Shown: positions 18,622 through 27,370 of the stretch, in pieces
How the letters are laid out: each line of letters opens with the position of its first letter
Position numbering within the stretch: the stretch's first letter is position 1
Source of the DNA: Mesorhizobium sp. B2-3-4
GTDB lineage: Bacteria > Pseudomonadota > Alphaproteobacteria > Rhizobiales > Rhizobiaceae
Assembly: GCF_006442315.1 (NCBI RefSeq)
Contig: NZ_VFVY01000017.1
Location: 104,215-168,214 of the forward strand
Length of the DNA stretch: 64,000 bases
Direction of reading: 5' to 3'
Made by a program: the position numbers and the translations under genes
The notes under the pieces: model-generated
What the model was told of the DNA's origin: nothing
What the model saw: only the letters and a program-made list of their open reading frames with translations
Database searches by the model: none

Positions 18622-18966
18622 TCACTCCAGCCATTCGGTGACGAAGCTGCCGTTCTCGTGGATATCGGTGGTTTCCAGCGGGCCGGGGCCGAGATTGGTG
18701 AATTTGTGCGGCGTGTTGGGCGGCACGATGACGATCTGGCCGGTGGAAGCCTCGATTTCCTGGTCGCCGACCGTGAACAGGCCGGTTCCCTGGCGGATGA
18801 TGAAGATCTCCGCATAGGGATGGGCGTGCAGCCGCGGGCCGCCGCCGACGTCGGGCAGATAGTTGAAGATCAGGCAGGAGTTGGACCCGTAGACGCCGCA
18901 TTGCAGTTCGCCCTTCCAGTGGTCGGAGCGAACAGCCCATTCCTCGCGGTCGATGACATGCGCCAT
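18622..18966 (-). CDS. single-domain cupin protein
   Basis: The 114-residue protein contains cupin motif 1 as GPRLHAHPYAEIFIIRQGTG (two His and a Glu metal ligands) and motif 2 as VPPNTPHKFTNLGPGP. One metal-binding beta-barrel fills the whole protein. Small stand-alone cupins range from isomerases to dioxygenases and sensory proteins, so no specific function is offered. It is convergent with the DUF6665-like gene. Confidence 0.88.
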   Translation of the reverse strand: MAHVIDREEWAVRSDHWKGELQCGVYGSNSCLIFNYLPDVGGGPRLHAHPYAEIFIIRQGTGLFTVGDQEIEASTGQIVIVPPNTPHKFTNLGPGPLETTDIHENGSFVTEWLE

Positions 18967-19280
18967 GCGGCCAAGGATAGATCACGCCGATGCCCCGTGT
19001 CGAGGCGAAGCCGGGGGTGGGATTTGCAGTTGTTTCCCTGTCGTTTAGCCGCCTTTTGCGGCGCTTGGCCGCCGCGCCGCGCAATAGGGGATTTTGTCCC
19101 CGCGACAATCTGCCCTTGTGCCTTCACCCGTCTGGACAAAAACGGGCTTCACGCATAAACCGAAGTCCAAATGCCGGAGGAATTCGCTAGCCTGTTCGCC
19201 ATGCGCTGTCGGGTTGGCGTGAATGAGCGGGGAACAAGGCTCAGCCACCGGCGCGGAAGAGGCGAAAGGATCAGGCACCC
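18967..19280. other. intergenic region upstream of petABC
   Basis: This 314-base gap lies between the divergent cupin gene and petA and must hold the petABC promoter. It contains a GC-rich patch (19040-19085) with short self-complementary runs. The frames across it show no convincing gene, and I see no clear operator. A GAGGCGAAAGGA stretch (19258-19269) could serve as the ribosome binding site for the GTG start of petA. Confidence 0.5.
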
Positions 19281-19841
19281 GTGAGCGCAACCGACATCCA
19301 CGATCCCAACCGTCGAGATTTTCTCTACGTCGCCACCGGCATGGCTGCCGTTGTCGGCGCCGGCGCGGTCGCCTGGCCGTTCATCGACCAGATGCGCCCC
19401 GACGCCTCGACGCTGGCGCTTGCTTCGGTCGAGGTCGACGTCTCCTCCTTGACCCCAGGCAGCTCGCTGATCGTCAAGTGGCGCGGCAAGCCGGTCGTGG
19501 TGCGCAACCGCACCGAAAAGGAAATGAAGGACGGCGAGGCCGTCAGCCTCTCCGATCTCAAGGATCCGATCGCCCGCAACGCAAATCTGCCGTCCGATGC
19601 GCCGGCGACCGACGCCAACCGCACCACGCCCGGCAAGGAGGCCTGGATGGTGATGGTTCAGGTCTGCACCCATCTGGGCTGCATCCCGCTCGGTCAGGAA
19701 GGCGATTTCGGCGGCTGGTTCTGTCCGTGCCACGGTTCGCAATACGATACCGCCGGCCGCATTCGCAAAGGCCCGGCGCCGGAAAACATGGCGATTCCGG
19801 TATTCAAGTTCATTTCCGATACCAAGCTCCTTATCGGCTGA
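19281..19841 (+). CDS. petA: ubiquinol-cytochrome c reductase Rieske iron-sulfur subunit
   Basis: This 186-residue Rieske protein has a twin-arginine motif and anchor helix at the N-terminus (NRRDFLYVATGMAAVVGAGA). The C-terminal [2Fe-2S] site comprises VCTHLGCIPLG and GWFCPCHGSQYD. It accepts electrons from ubiquinol in the bc1 complex and passes them to cytochrome c1. The GTG start at 19281 fits the usual length. It heads petABC, which is followed by an intrinsic terminator at 22206. Confidence 0.97.
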   Translation: MSATDIHDPNRRDFLYVATGMAAVVGAGAVAWPFIDQMRPDASTLALASVEVDVSSLTPGSSLIVKWRGKPVVVRNRTEKEMKDGEAVSLSDLKDPIARNANLPSDAPATDANRTTPGKEAWMVMVQVCTHLGCIPLGQEGDFGGWFCPCHGSQYDTAGRIRKGPAPENMAIPVFKFISDTKLLIG

Positions 19842-19857
19842 GGCAGGGGATATTTCG

Positions 19858-21159
19858 ATGAGCGAGGGACACTCGACCTATACGCCCAAGACCGGTATCG
19901 AACGCTGGTTCGACGCCCGCATGCCGCTACCCAGGATGGTCTATGACAGCTTCATTGCCTATCCGGTGCCGCGCAACCTGAACTATATGTGGACCTTCGG
20001 CGGCATCCTGGCGATCATGCTGGTGTCGCAGATACTGACCGGCATCGTGCTGGCGATGCATTATACGTCGGACAGCACTCTCGCCTTCAATTCGGTCGAG
20101 AAGATCATGCGCGACGTCAACTCCGGCTGGCTGTTGCGCTACATGCATGCCAACGGCGCGTCGTTTTTCTTCATCGCGGTCTACCTGCATATCTTCCGCG
20201 GTCTTTACTACGGCTCCTACAAGGCACCGCGCGAACTGCTCTGGATCCTGGGCTGCATCATCTATCTCCTGATGATGGCGACCGGCTTCATGGGCTACGT
20301 GCTGCCATGGGGGCAGATGAGCTTCTGGGGCGCCACCGTCATCACCGGCTTCTTCAGCGCCATTCCGCTTGTCGGCGACTGGATCCAGCAATTGCTGCTC
20401 GGCGGCTTTGCCGTCGACAATCCGACGCTGAACCGCTTCTTCGCGCTGCATTACCTCCTGCCATTCATGATCGCCGGCGTCGTCGTGCTGCACGTCTGGG
20501 CGCTGCATGTGGTGGGCCAGTCGAACCCGACCGGCATCGAGGTCAAGTCGAAGACCGACACCGTCGCCTTCACGCCCTACGCGACCATCAAGGACGCGTT
20601 CGGCATGATCGTGTTCCTGTTCATCTTCGCCTATTTCATCTTCTTCCTGCCGAACTATCTCGGCCACGCTGACAACTACATCGTCGCCAACCCGTTGAAG
20701 ACGCCGGCCCATATCGTGCCGGAATGGTACTTCCTGCCGTTCTACGCGATCCTGCGCGCCATCACCTTCAACATCGGCCCGATCAATTCCAAGCTCGGCG
20801 GCGTGCTGTGCATGTTCGGCGCCATCGCCATGCTGTTCCTGGTGCCTTGGCTCGACACCTCGAAGGTGCGCTCGGCGGTTTACCGGCCCTGGTACAAGCT
20901 GTTCTTCTGGCTGTTCGTGGCCGATGCCATCCTGCTTGGCTGGCTGGGATCGCAGCCGGCGGAAGGCAGCTATGTGTTCATGGCGCAGATGGCGACACTG
21001 TTCTACTTCGCCTTCTTCCTGATCATCATGCCGGTGCTCGGCCTGATCGAGACACCTAGGCGGCTGCCGAACTCGATCACCGAGGCGGTGCTCGAGAAGA
21101 ACAAGGGCGGCAGCGGGCATCCGGCGGGCGCCACGGCCGCACCACAGACCAAGGGCTGA
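19858..21159 (+). CDS. petB: cytochrome b subunit of the bc1 complex
   Basis: This 433-residue membrane protein has eight expected helices. Haem-ligating histidines appear in HANGASFFFIAVYLHIFRG and in HYLLPFMIAGVVVLHVWALH. The quinol-oxidation site motif PEWYFLPFYAILRAI is intact, and GLYYGSYKAPRELLW is typical of alphaproteobacterial cytochrome b. It is encoded separately from cytochrome c1; some relatives have a fused fbcH gene. A ribosome binding site (AGGCAGGGGA) precedes ATG 19858. Confidence 0.97.
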   Translation: MSEGHSTYTPKTGIERWFDARMPLPRMVYDSFIAYPVPRNLNYMWTFGGILAIMLVSQILTGIVLAMHYTSDSTLAFNSVEKIMRDVNSGWLLRYMHANGASFFFIAVYLHIFRGLYYGSYKAPRELLWILGCIIYLLMMATGFMGYVLPWGQMSFWGATVITGFFSAIPLVGDWIQQLLLGGFAVDNPTLNRFFALHYLLPFMIAGVVVLHVWALHVVGQSNPTGIEVKSKTDTVAFTPYATIKDAFGMIVFLFIFAYFIFFLPNYLGHADNYIVANPLKTPAHIVPEWYFLPFYAILRAITFNIGPINSKLGGVLCMFGAIAMLFLVPWLDTSKVRSAVYRPWYKLFFWLFVADAILLGWLGSQPAEGSYVFMAQMATLFYFAFFLIIMPVLGLIETPRRLPNSITEAVLEKNKGGSGHPAGATAAPQTKG

Positions 21160-21186
21160 GCGGTAGAGAATCTAAGGGGATTTGGC

Positions 21187-22044
<858 letters not shown>

Positions 22045-22058
22045 CTGTGTCGATATTC

Positions 22059-22171
22059 AGGTGATGCCGGCCTGCAAATGCCGGCTCCCTGCGCTTCCGG
22101 TGCTCACGTACTTCAAGTACGCTCCGCTCCGGTTCTCGAAAGCCGACATTTTCGACTCGGCCTGACCTGAA
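22059..22171. repeat. long imperfect palindromic element after petC
   Basis: About 113 bases from CAGGTGATGCCGGCCTGC to CTCGGCCTGACCTG form two roughly 55-base arms that are imperfect complements, centred on CGTACTTCAAGTACG (near 22106-22120). The element resembles a repeat seen at many sites in Mesorhizobium and related genomes. It lies between petC and the intrinsic terminator, so it would be transcribed as a large hairpin on the petABC mRNA 3' end. Confidence 0.7.
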
Positions 22172-22205
22172 TCTCCACACACCTTTGGGTGCGAACTAAT
22201 CCAAT

Positions 22206-22233
22206 GGGCGCCTTTCGGCGCCCTTTTCATTTT
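22206..22233 (+). terminator. intrinsic terminator of petABC
   Basis: GGGCGCC (22206-22212), loop TTTC, GGCGCCC (22217-22223), then TTTTCATTTT. A 7-bp GC stem with a U-rich tail is a classic Rho-independent terminator. Confidence 0.85.
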
Positions 22234-22305
22234 CTGGCGATGGCATGTCACATGGCCGTCACCGCATCTGGCGATCCTGAGCCATTCCCAACAAGGATCG
22301 CACCC

Positions 22306-23001
22306 ATGAGGAAATACGCATTGCTGGCCGCGGGCCTGCTGCTGCTGGTCATCGGCTCGGCAGCCCGGGCCGAAGACGCAAAGCCCTTCGTCACGAACAA
22401 GGACATCGACCTGACGATGATCCTGCCGCCGCCGCCGGCCAATGATTCGGCTGAGACAAAGGCCGAACTCGGCGAGGTGCTGACCCTGCAGGTAACGCGC
22501 ACGCCCGAGATGGTGGCCAGCGCCGTTGCCGATGCCGAGGAGAATGTCTGGCGTTTCGGCGACGTGATGGGTCCGAACTTCACCAAGGACAAGCTGCCGA
22601 AATTCTCGGCCTTCTTCGACCGCGTGGTGGAGACCGAAGGCGCCGTCGTCGACCCGGCCAAGGATGTCTGGAAGCGCCCGCGTCCGCACCAGCTGAGCGA
22701 TCTCGTCAAGCCGGCGGTCAAGCTGTCAAGCTCCGGCTCTTGGCCGTCGGGCCACGCCACGGTCGGCACGATGATGGGCATCATCCTGGCCGACATGGTT
22801 CCGGAAAAGCGCGCCGAGATCATGGCTCGCGCGGCTGCCTATGCCCATAATCGCGTCGTCGGCGGCATCCACTATCCGTCGGATGTCGAGATGGGCAAGA
22901 TTTCCGGCAGCGTCATTGCGGCGGTCCTGCTCAACCGGGACGATTTCAAGGCCGAGTATGAGGTGGCCAAGGCGGAACTGCGGGCCGACCTTGGCATGTA
23001 G
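22306..23001 (+). CDS. PAP2-type class A acid phosphatase, secreted
   Basis: This 231-residue protein starts at ATG 22306 with a signal peptide (MRKYALLAAGLLLLVIGSAA, then RAE). The three phosphatase motifs are present: K-x6-R-P in KDVWKRPRPH, PSGH in GSWPSGHATVG, and SR-x5-H-x3-D as HNRVVGGIHYPSD with N-R in place of S-R. These place it with PhoN-like non-specific acid phosphatases of the periplasm. It is monocistronic between two intrinsic terminators. Confidence 0.9.
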   Translation: MRKYALLAAGLLLLVIGSAARAEDAKPFVTNKDIDLTMILPPPPANDSAETKAELGEVLTLQVTRTPEMVASAVADAEENVWRFGDVMGPNFTKDKLPKFSAFFDRVVETEGAVVDPAKDVWKRPRPHQLSDLVKPAVKLSSSGSWPSGHATVGTMMGIILADMVPEKRAEIMARAAAYAHNRVVGGIHYPSDVEMGKISGSVIAAVLLNRDDFKAEYEVAKAELRADLGM

Positions 23002-23028
23002 GCCTTCGCTGCATGCCTGCCGCCAGGA

Positions 23029-23050
23029 GGGCGCCGGATGGCGCCCTTTT
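23029..23050 (+). terminator. intrinsic terminator of the acid phosphatase gene
   Basis: GGGCGCC (23029-23035), loop GGAT, GGCGCCC (23040-23046), then TTTT. The stem sequence is identical to that of the petABC terminator. Confidence 0.8.
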
Positions 23051-23132
23051 GCGTTCCTGCGTCCGATATCGCGCCTTATAGTAGGGCGAGAGCTCTCAAT
23101 TGGGCAGGAAACGCTTTGAAGGGGCGGTCATC

Positions 23133-23576
23133 ATGGAAGATGCGGACGGCACCGCCATAAGGGCCATCATCGCGCGGCAGTTCGCGAGCCTGAGCTGGGG
23201 CGAGGGCCGGGCGCCCGGCTGGGAGGACTTCGCCGGCGATTTCCTCGATGGCGCCAGCCTTTATCCGGCGGCTCGCCCGGCGAAGCGCACCAGTGTCGCC
23301 GATTTCGTCGAGCGGATGCGCGGCCTGTCGCGGACATCGCTGCGGTCGCTAGACGAGACGATGCTTGGCGCCGATATCCGCGTCTTCGGTAACATCGCGA
23401 CCGCGACGGTCGCGGCGGAGATGACCGAGAACGGCGCCGAGACCAACCGCTCGATGGAAATGCTGCTGCTGGTAAGGAGCGACGGGGCCTGGAAGATCGT
23501 CGCCCAGGCCTGGGACAGGGCAAGCGAGGCCAATCCTTTGCCGGATGCGCTTGTCTCGGGCGCCACATCGCGCTAG
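23133..23576 (+). CDS. NTF2/SnoaL-like hypothetical protein
   Basis: The 147-residue protein starts at ATG 23133; an upstream in-frame TTG at 23100 is less likely. The pattern of an N-terminal helix pair (AIRAIIARQFASLSWGEGRA), then ATVAAEMTENGAETNRSMEM and LLLVRSDGAWKIVAQAWDRA, fits the NTF2-like superfamily, similar to DUF4440. No catalytic residues can be named. It sits between the acid phosphatase and apt. Confidence 0.7.
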   Translation: MEDADGTAIRAIIARQFASLSWGEGRAPGWEDFAGDFLDGASLYPAARPAKRTSVADFVERMRGLSRTSLRSLDETMLGADIRVFGNIATATVAAEMTENGAETNRSMEMLLLVRSDGAWKIVAQAWDRASEANPLPDALVSGATSR

Positions 23577-23645
23577 CCCTTGTCGGTCGCGTCGGGTTGC
23601 CGCCGGTGCCCGCGCCACCAGCTGGATCACCCGGAGAGCCGCCCC

Positions 23646-24191
23646 ATGAAACCTTCGCTCGAAGACACGCTGCTCGCGGCGATCCGCACCATTCCCGATT
23701 ATCCCAAGCCCGGCATCCTGTTTCGCGACATCACCACGCTGCTCGGCAATGCGCGCGCCTTCCGCCGCGCCATCGACGAGCTGGTGCATCCCTATGCCGG
23801 GCAGAAGATCGACAAGATCGCCGGCATCGAGGCGCGCGGCTTCATCCTGGGCGGGGCCGTCGCGCATCAGCTTTCGGCCGGCTTCGTGCCGATCCGCAAG
23901 AAGGGCAAGCTGCCCTATGAGACCGTGCGCGTCGCCTACAGTCTGGAATACGGGCTGGACGAGATGGAGATGCACAAGGACGGCGTTGCGCCGGGCGAGA
24001 AGGTGATCCTGGTGGACGACCTGATCGCCACCGGCGGCACGGCGGAAGCGGCGGTCAAGCTGCTGCGCCAGATCGGCGCCGATATTCTCGCCGCCTGCTT
24101 CGTCATCGACCTGCCGGACCTGGGCGGGCGTGCCAAGCTCGAAGCGCTTGATGTGTCGGTGAGGACGCTGATCGGGTTCGAAGGGCATTAG
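23646..24191 (+). CDS. apt: adenine phosphoribosyltransferase
   Basis: This 181-residue type I phosphoribosyltransferase salvages adenine to AMP. The PRPP-binding loop is VILVDDLIATGGTAEAAVKL, preceded by the APRT signature KIAGIEARGFILGGAVAH and FRDITTLLGNARAFR. The ATG at 23646 gives the standard family length; in-frame sequence upstream is ignored. apt lies downstream of petABC in many rhizobia. Its stop abuts a heptamer repeat array. Confidence 0.96.
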   Translation: MKPSLEDTLLAAIRTIPDYPKPGILFRDITTLLGNARAFRRAIDELVHPYAGQKIDKIAGIEARGFILGGAVAHQLSAGFVPIRKKGKLPYETVRVAYSLEYGLDEMEMHKDGVAPGEKVILVDDLIATGGTAEAAVKLLRQIGADILAACFVIDLPDLGGRAKLEALDVSVRTLIGFEGH

Positions 24192-24337
24192 GGATAGTGA
24201 GTAGGGAATAGTGAATAGGGAATAGGGAATAGGGAATAGGGAATAGGGAATAGTAGGGGTTGCATTCGACGGCAGGCGCCGCGTTGAACGCTCACTACTC
24301 ACTACTCACTACTCACTACTCACTACTCACTACTCAC
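24191..24337. repeat. two facing heptanucleotide arrays in inverted orientation
   Basis: Left array 24197-24252: eight 7-base units, GTGAGTA, GGGAATA, GTGAATA, then five GGGAATA. Right array 24291-24337: six perfect CTCACTA units plus a partial CTCAC. The right unit's complement is GTGAGTA (in phase), identical to the first left unit and two bases from GGGAATA, so the arrays can pair as a long imperfect hairpin. A 38-base non-repeat spacer separates them. They occupy the convergent apt/maoC junction, and the right array encodes the final Glu and stop of the maoC gene. Confidence 0.9.
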
Positions 24338-24794
24338 CCACCTTCACCAGTACCGCGCTTTCGAATTCCAGCACCTTGTCGCCGGTCGAATCGAAGGCCT
24401 CCGAGCGCAGCGACAGGAGCCGCCAGCCGGAGCGTGACGAGATCGGGCGGTGGGACAGCGCGGTACGGTTGAAGGTGACGGTCTCGCCGGCAAAGACGGG
24501 CTTCAGCCATTTCAGGTTCTTGAAGCCGGGCGAGGGGCCGAATTCAGGCGCGGGCCCGGGACCAGCCCATTCGCCGCCCATGCGCGTTTCGAGATTGAGC
24601 TTCATCCAGGTGGCGGCGGTGTGCCAGCCGGACGCGCAGAGGCCGCCGAGCACGCTGTTCTTCGCGGCTTCTTCGTCGACGTGGAAGACCTGTGGATCGT
24701 ATTTGCGGGCGAAGGCCTTGATTTCCTCAGGCTCGAATCTGTGCGAGCCGAGCGTCACGGTGGTGCCGATGCGAAAGAACTCGTCGAGGCTCAT
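24330..24794 (-). CDS. MaoC family (R)-specific hydratase-like protein 1
   Basis: This 154-residue hotdog-fold protein has the MaoC features FARKYDPQVFHVDEEAAKNS near residues 28-47 (the hydratase 2 motif region with D and H) and GGLCASGWHTAATWMKLNLE. Family members hydrate enoyl-CoA or act on related thioesters. It overlaps the upstream MaoC gene by four bases (ATGA), so the two are likely made together and may form a heterodimer. Its final codon and TAG stop lie inside the CTCACTA array. Confidence 0.88.
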   Translation of the reverse strand: MSLDEFFRIGTTVTLGSHRFEPEEIKAFARKYDPQVFHVDEEAAKNSVLGGLCASGWHTAATWMKLNLETRMGGEWAGPGPAPEFGPSPGFKNLKWLKPVFAGETVTFNRTALSHRPISSRSGWRLLSLRSEAFDSTGDKVLEFESAVLVKVGE

Positions 24795-25270
24795 GCTATG
24801 GCCTCGCGGGTCAGGAACATGCCGGTGTTCTCCAGCTCGAAGACGCTTTCGCCACGCTGGTTGAAAAGTTCGGCGCGCATTGTGACGAGACCGAGCTGAG
24901 GTCTCGATTTTGACAGACGCTTGGCGACGATGGTGCTGTGGCCGCTCAGGATGTCGCCGGCAAGCACCGGTTTCTTCCATTTGACATAGTCGATGCCGGG
25001 GGAACCTTGCGACGTCGAGTCGAGCAGGAAGGCGTCGCACCACATGCGCATGAACATGGCGCAGGTATGCCAGCCGGAGGCCGACAAGCCACCCAGGATG
25101 CTCGCCTTGCCAGCCTCTTCGTCGAGATGCATGGGCTGGGCGTCGAACTCGCCGGCGAATTCGACGATCTCCTCGGCGCTGACAAGTTTGGTGCCGAGAT
25201 CGAGCGAGGTGCCTTCAACGAAATCGTCGTAGGTCCAGGTCTTTGCGGCAACTGAAGTCTTTCCGGTCAT
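24791..25270 (-). CDS. MaoC family (R)-specific hydratase-like protein 2
   Basis: This 159-residue hotdog protein is parallel to its downstream partner: FAGEFDAQPMHLDEEAGKAS carries the Asp/His pair of the hydratase motif, followed by GGLSASGWHTCAMFMRMWCD and VKWKKPVLAGDILSGHSTIV. The ATG at 25270 is used. The two-gene MaoC operon is found in several Rhizobiales, but its substrate is not defined. Confidence 0.88.
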   Translation of the reverse strand: MTGKTSVAAKTWTYDDFVEGTSLDLGTKLVSAEEIVEFAGEFDAQPMHLDEEAGKASILGGLSASGWHTCAMFMRMWCDAFLLDSTSQGSPGIDYVKWKKPVLAGDILSGHSTIVAKRLSKSRPQLGLVTMRAELFNQRGESVFELENTGMFLTREAIA

Positions 25271-25395
25271 GGTCTCGAATCCGGCTGCGGAACACGCGAT
25301 CCCTGTGGACCGGAAAACCCGGATGCAGGGCCGACGGCGTTTGGTCAAGCCCTTTCTCGTAAGCCAGCTGCCGGAAGACAGGCCGGCGACGGCGC

Positions 25396-26370
25396 TCAGA
25401 GCCAGCCGCGGCGGCGGAAATACCAGAAGGGCAGGATCGCCGAGATCACCATCATGGCAATGGCGAAGGGATAGCCGAACTCCCACTTCAATTCGGGAAT
25501 GACATCGAAATTCATGCCGTAGATCGAGGCGACCAGCGTCGGCGGCAGGAAGATGACGGCGGCGACCGAGAAGATCTTGATGATGGCGTTCTGTTCGATC
25601 GAGATCATGCCGAGCGTGGCATCGAGCAGGAAGGAGATCTTCTGCGACAGGAAGGTGGCGTGGTCGGCGAGCGAGAGCACGTCGCGCGACAAGGTCTTGA
25701 TGCGGGCGCGCACATCCTTGCTCATCTTGGTCTGGGTCGCGACATGGGCAAGGAAGCCCGCCAGCCGCTGCAGCGAAATCAGGCTGTCGCGCACCGAGGA
25801 GGCGATGTCCTCCTTGCGGCCGATGGCCTTCAGCAGCTCCTGGAAGTCTCGGTTGCGTTTCGACACCTTGGTCGAGCGCGCCTCGAAGATGTCGCGCGAG
25901 ATCGCTTCCACGTCGCGGCCGGCGCGCTCGAGTATGTCGGCGAGGCGATCGACGATCGCCTCCAGCAAGCCGATCAGAATGGTGTCGCCGCTGGTGCAGC
26001 CGGTCGCCACCTTTTCGGCGCGCAGCGGAAAGGTCTTGAAAGCCTTCGGTTCGTGATAGCGCACGGTGATCAGCCTGGCGCCGGCGAGCGCGAAGGTCAC
26101 GGGCGACATCAGGGGGTCGTCGACCTCGGTCTGAGCAGGCAGAGTGGCGGTCATGAAGTAGGCGCCGTCCTCGATATAGAGGCGGCTGGAAATCTCGATT
26201 TCTTCCATCTCCTCGCGGGTCGGAATGGCGACGCCGAGCCAGCTCTCGATGGTGGCCTCTTCCTCCTTGGTCGGATTGACGAGATCGGCCCAGACCACCT
26301 TGTCGCTATTGGCCAGCAGGTCGTCGGTGAGGCGCAGGCGGTCATTGTCCACGACAAATGCCTTGATCAT
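25396..26370 (-). CDS. corA: CorA family divalent cation transporter
   Basis: This 324-residue protein has a long cytoplasmic N-terminal domain with helical segments, then two C-terminal membrane helices. The signature YGMNF occurs in ASIYGMNFDVIPELKWEFGY, at the end of the first membrane helix, with the PEL-x-W-x-x-GY loop of CorA. It is likely a Mg2+/Co2+ channel. The ATG at 26370 (MIKAFVVDNDRLRL) is chosen because it matches family N-termini; the frame is open further upstream. Confidence 0.93.
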   Translation of the reverse strand: MIKAFVVDNDRLRLTDDLLANSDKVVWADLVNPTKEEEATIESWLGVAIPTREEMEEIEISSRLYIEDGAYFMTATLPAQTEVDDPLMSPVTFALAGARLITVRYHEPKAFKTFPLRAEKVATGCTSGDTILIGLLEAIVDRLADILERAGRDVEAISRDIFEARSTKVSKRNRDFQELLKAIGRKEDIASSVRDSLISLQRLAGFLAHVATQTKMSKDVRARIKTLSRDVLSLADHATFLSQKISFLLDATLGMISIEQNAIIKIFSVAAVIFLPPTLVASIYGMNFDVIPELKWEFGYPFAIAMMVISAILPFWYFRRRGWL

Positions 26371-26523
26371 CGCCAGATCTCCCCTGCGAGGTGGGTTCGG
26401 ATTGCGCGTCGTGTCGGATTGCACGGCTTTTCGTCGCGTGCGCTGACCGTGTGCCAGCCGCTTAGACCCGTGCCATGACAAAATCAAGACAAGCCCCGGC
26501 AGCGGCGGGCCGGCATCGGCGGT

Positions 26524-27318
26524 TCAGAAAAACTCGTCGAGAAGCCGATACCAGGAAAGCTTTGCCGGCTCGGCCCGCGGTGGTCCGTAGCGTTCCAGGA
26601 ACGGTTTCACCCAGGCTTGCCCCAGATTGTGGCGGATGCTCCAGCAGGCGAGCGCCAGATCCTGGTGGCGGTCGGCGACGCCCAGCCGGCCGCAATCGAT
26701 GAAGCCGCTGAAGCGGCCTTCGGCAGCCATGAAGTTCGGCATGCAGGCGTCGCCATGGGTGACGACGAGATCCTCGGCCACAGGCCTCAGCGCGACCAGT
26801 TCGGCGAAGATTTCCGTGGCGGTCCGTCCCTGCCGTTCGTCGTCGAAATCGCTCTCGTCGACTTCGCCGGCTTCCATGCGCGCGCGGGCCGTGGCGATGC
26901 GGCGCTCAATGCGATGATCGAAGGGGCAGGAACCGGTGTCGAGCGCGTGCAGCTCGCGAAGCGCGCCGGCCATGATGTCGATCGCGATGGTGGGATGAAG
27001 CTGTCGCGCCGATGCCAGATCGCGTCCGGGAATGGCCGACATCAGCAGCCAGTGCCGGCCGGCATCGCTTTCGAAGCCGATCACTTCGGGGCAGACAATG
27101 CCTTGCCCGCCGAGCCAGCGCAGCCGCGCCGCCTCATCGGCGAGTTCGGCCAGGGGGCCGCTCTCTTCGATTTTCAGGAACAAGGCAGGCTTGTCCCCGG
27201 CCTCGAGGCGAAACACGCCGGCCTGCGATCGGCCGATCGTCTGGCGGCGCCAGCGGTAGCCGGACATCAGCCCGCGCAGGCTGTCCGGCAGGTCGGTCTC
27301 GGGAGGATGGCTGTTCAT
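26524..27318 (-). CDS. aminoglycoside O-phosphotransferase APH(3')-II-like
   Basis: This is a 264-residue kinase-fold protein. The catalytic loop HGDACMPN places the base at Asp190 and a metal ligand at Asn195; FIDCGRLGVADRHQDLAL supplies Asp208. These numbers and the total length of 264 are the same as in APH(3')-IIa, including the C-terminal phenylalanine (LLDEFF) that helps bind aminoglycosides. It should phosphorylate the 3'-hydroxyl of kanamycin or neomycin. The genomic context (next to a purine permease, no mobile element) points to an intrinsic chromosomal gene. A hairpin lies just upstream of the start and no good ribosome binding site is seen. Confidence 0.9.
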   Translation of the reverse strand: MNSHPPETDLPDSLRGLMSGYRWRRQTIGRSQAGVFRLEAGDKPALFLKIEESGPLAELADEAARLRWLGGQGIVCPEVIGFESDAGRHWLLMSAIPGRDLASARQLHPTIAIDIMAGALRELHALDTGSCPFDHRIERRIATARARMEAGEVDESDFDDERQGRTATEIFAELVALRPVAEDLVVTHGDACMPNFMAAEGRFSGFIDCGRLGVADRHQDLALACWSIRHNLGQAWVKPFLERYGPPRAEPAKLSWYRLLDEFF

Positions 27319-27325
27319 GCCGTGC

Positions 27326-27350
27326 GGGCAGGCTCCGAGGGAGCCCGCCC
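27326..27350 (-). promoter_or_regulatory. hairpin directly upstream of the aph start codon
   Basis: GGGC-A-GGCTCC (27326-27336), loop GAG, GGAGCC-C-GCCC (27340-27350) forms a 10-bp stem with one opposed mismatch. It ends eight bases before the ATG and follows the permease stop at 27371. No U-run is present. It may act on translation of the kinase or be the end of the permease message. Confidence 0.45.
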
Positions 27351-27370
27351 TCCCTGTCATGTGTCCCTGG

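Noticed and set aside
23349..24302. 317-codon minus-strand frame containing IPYSLFPIPYSLF repeats
   Set aside because: The repeated residues are the translation of the heptamer DNA array, and the rest is antisense to apt.
24191..24337. CRISPR-like array
   Set aside because: The units are 7 bases with no spacers; this is a tandem repeat.
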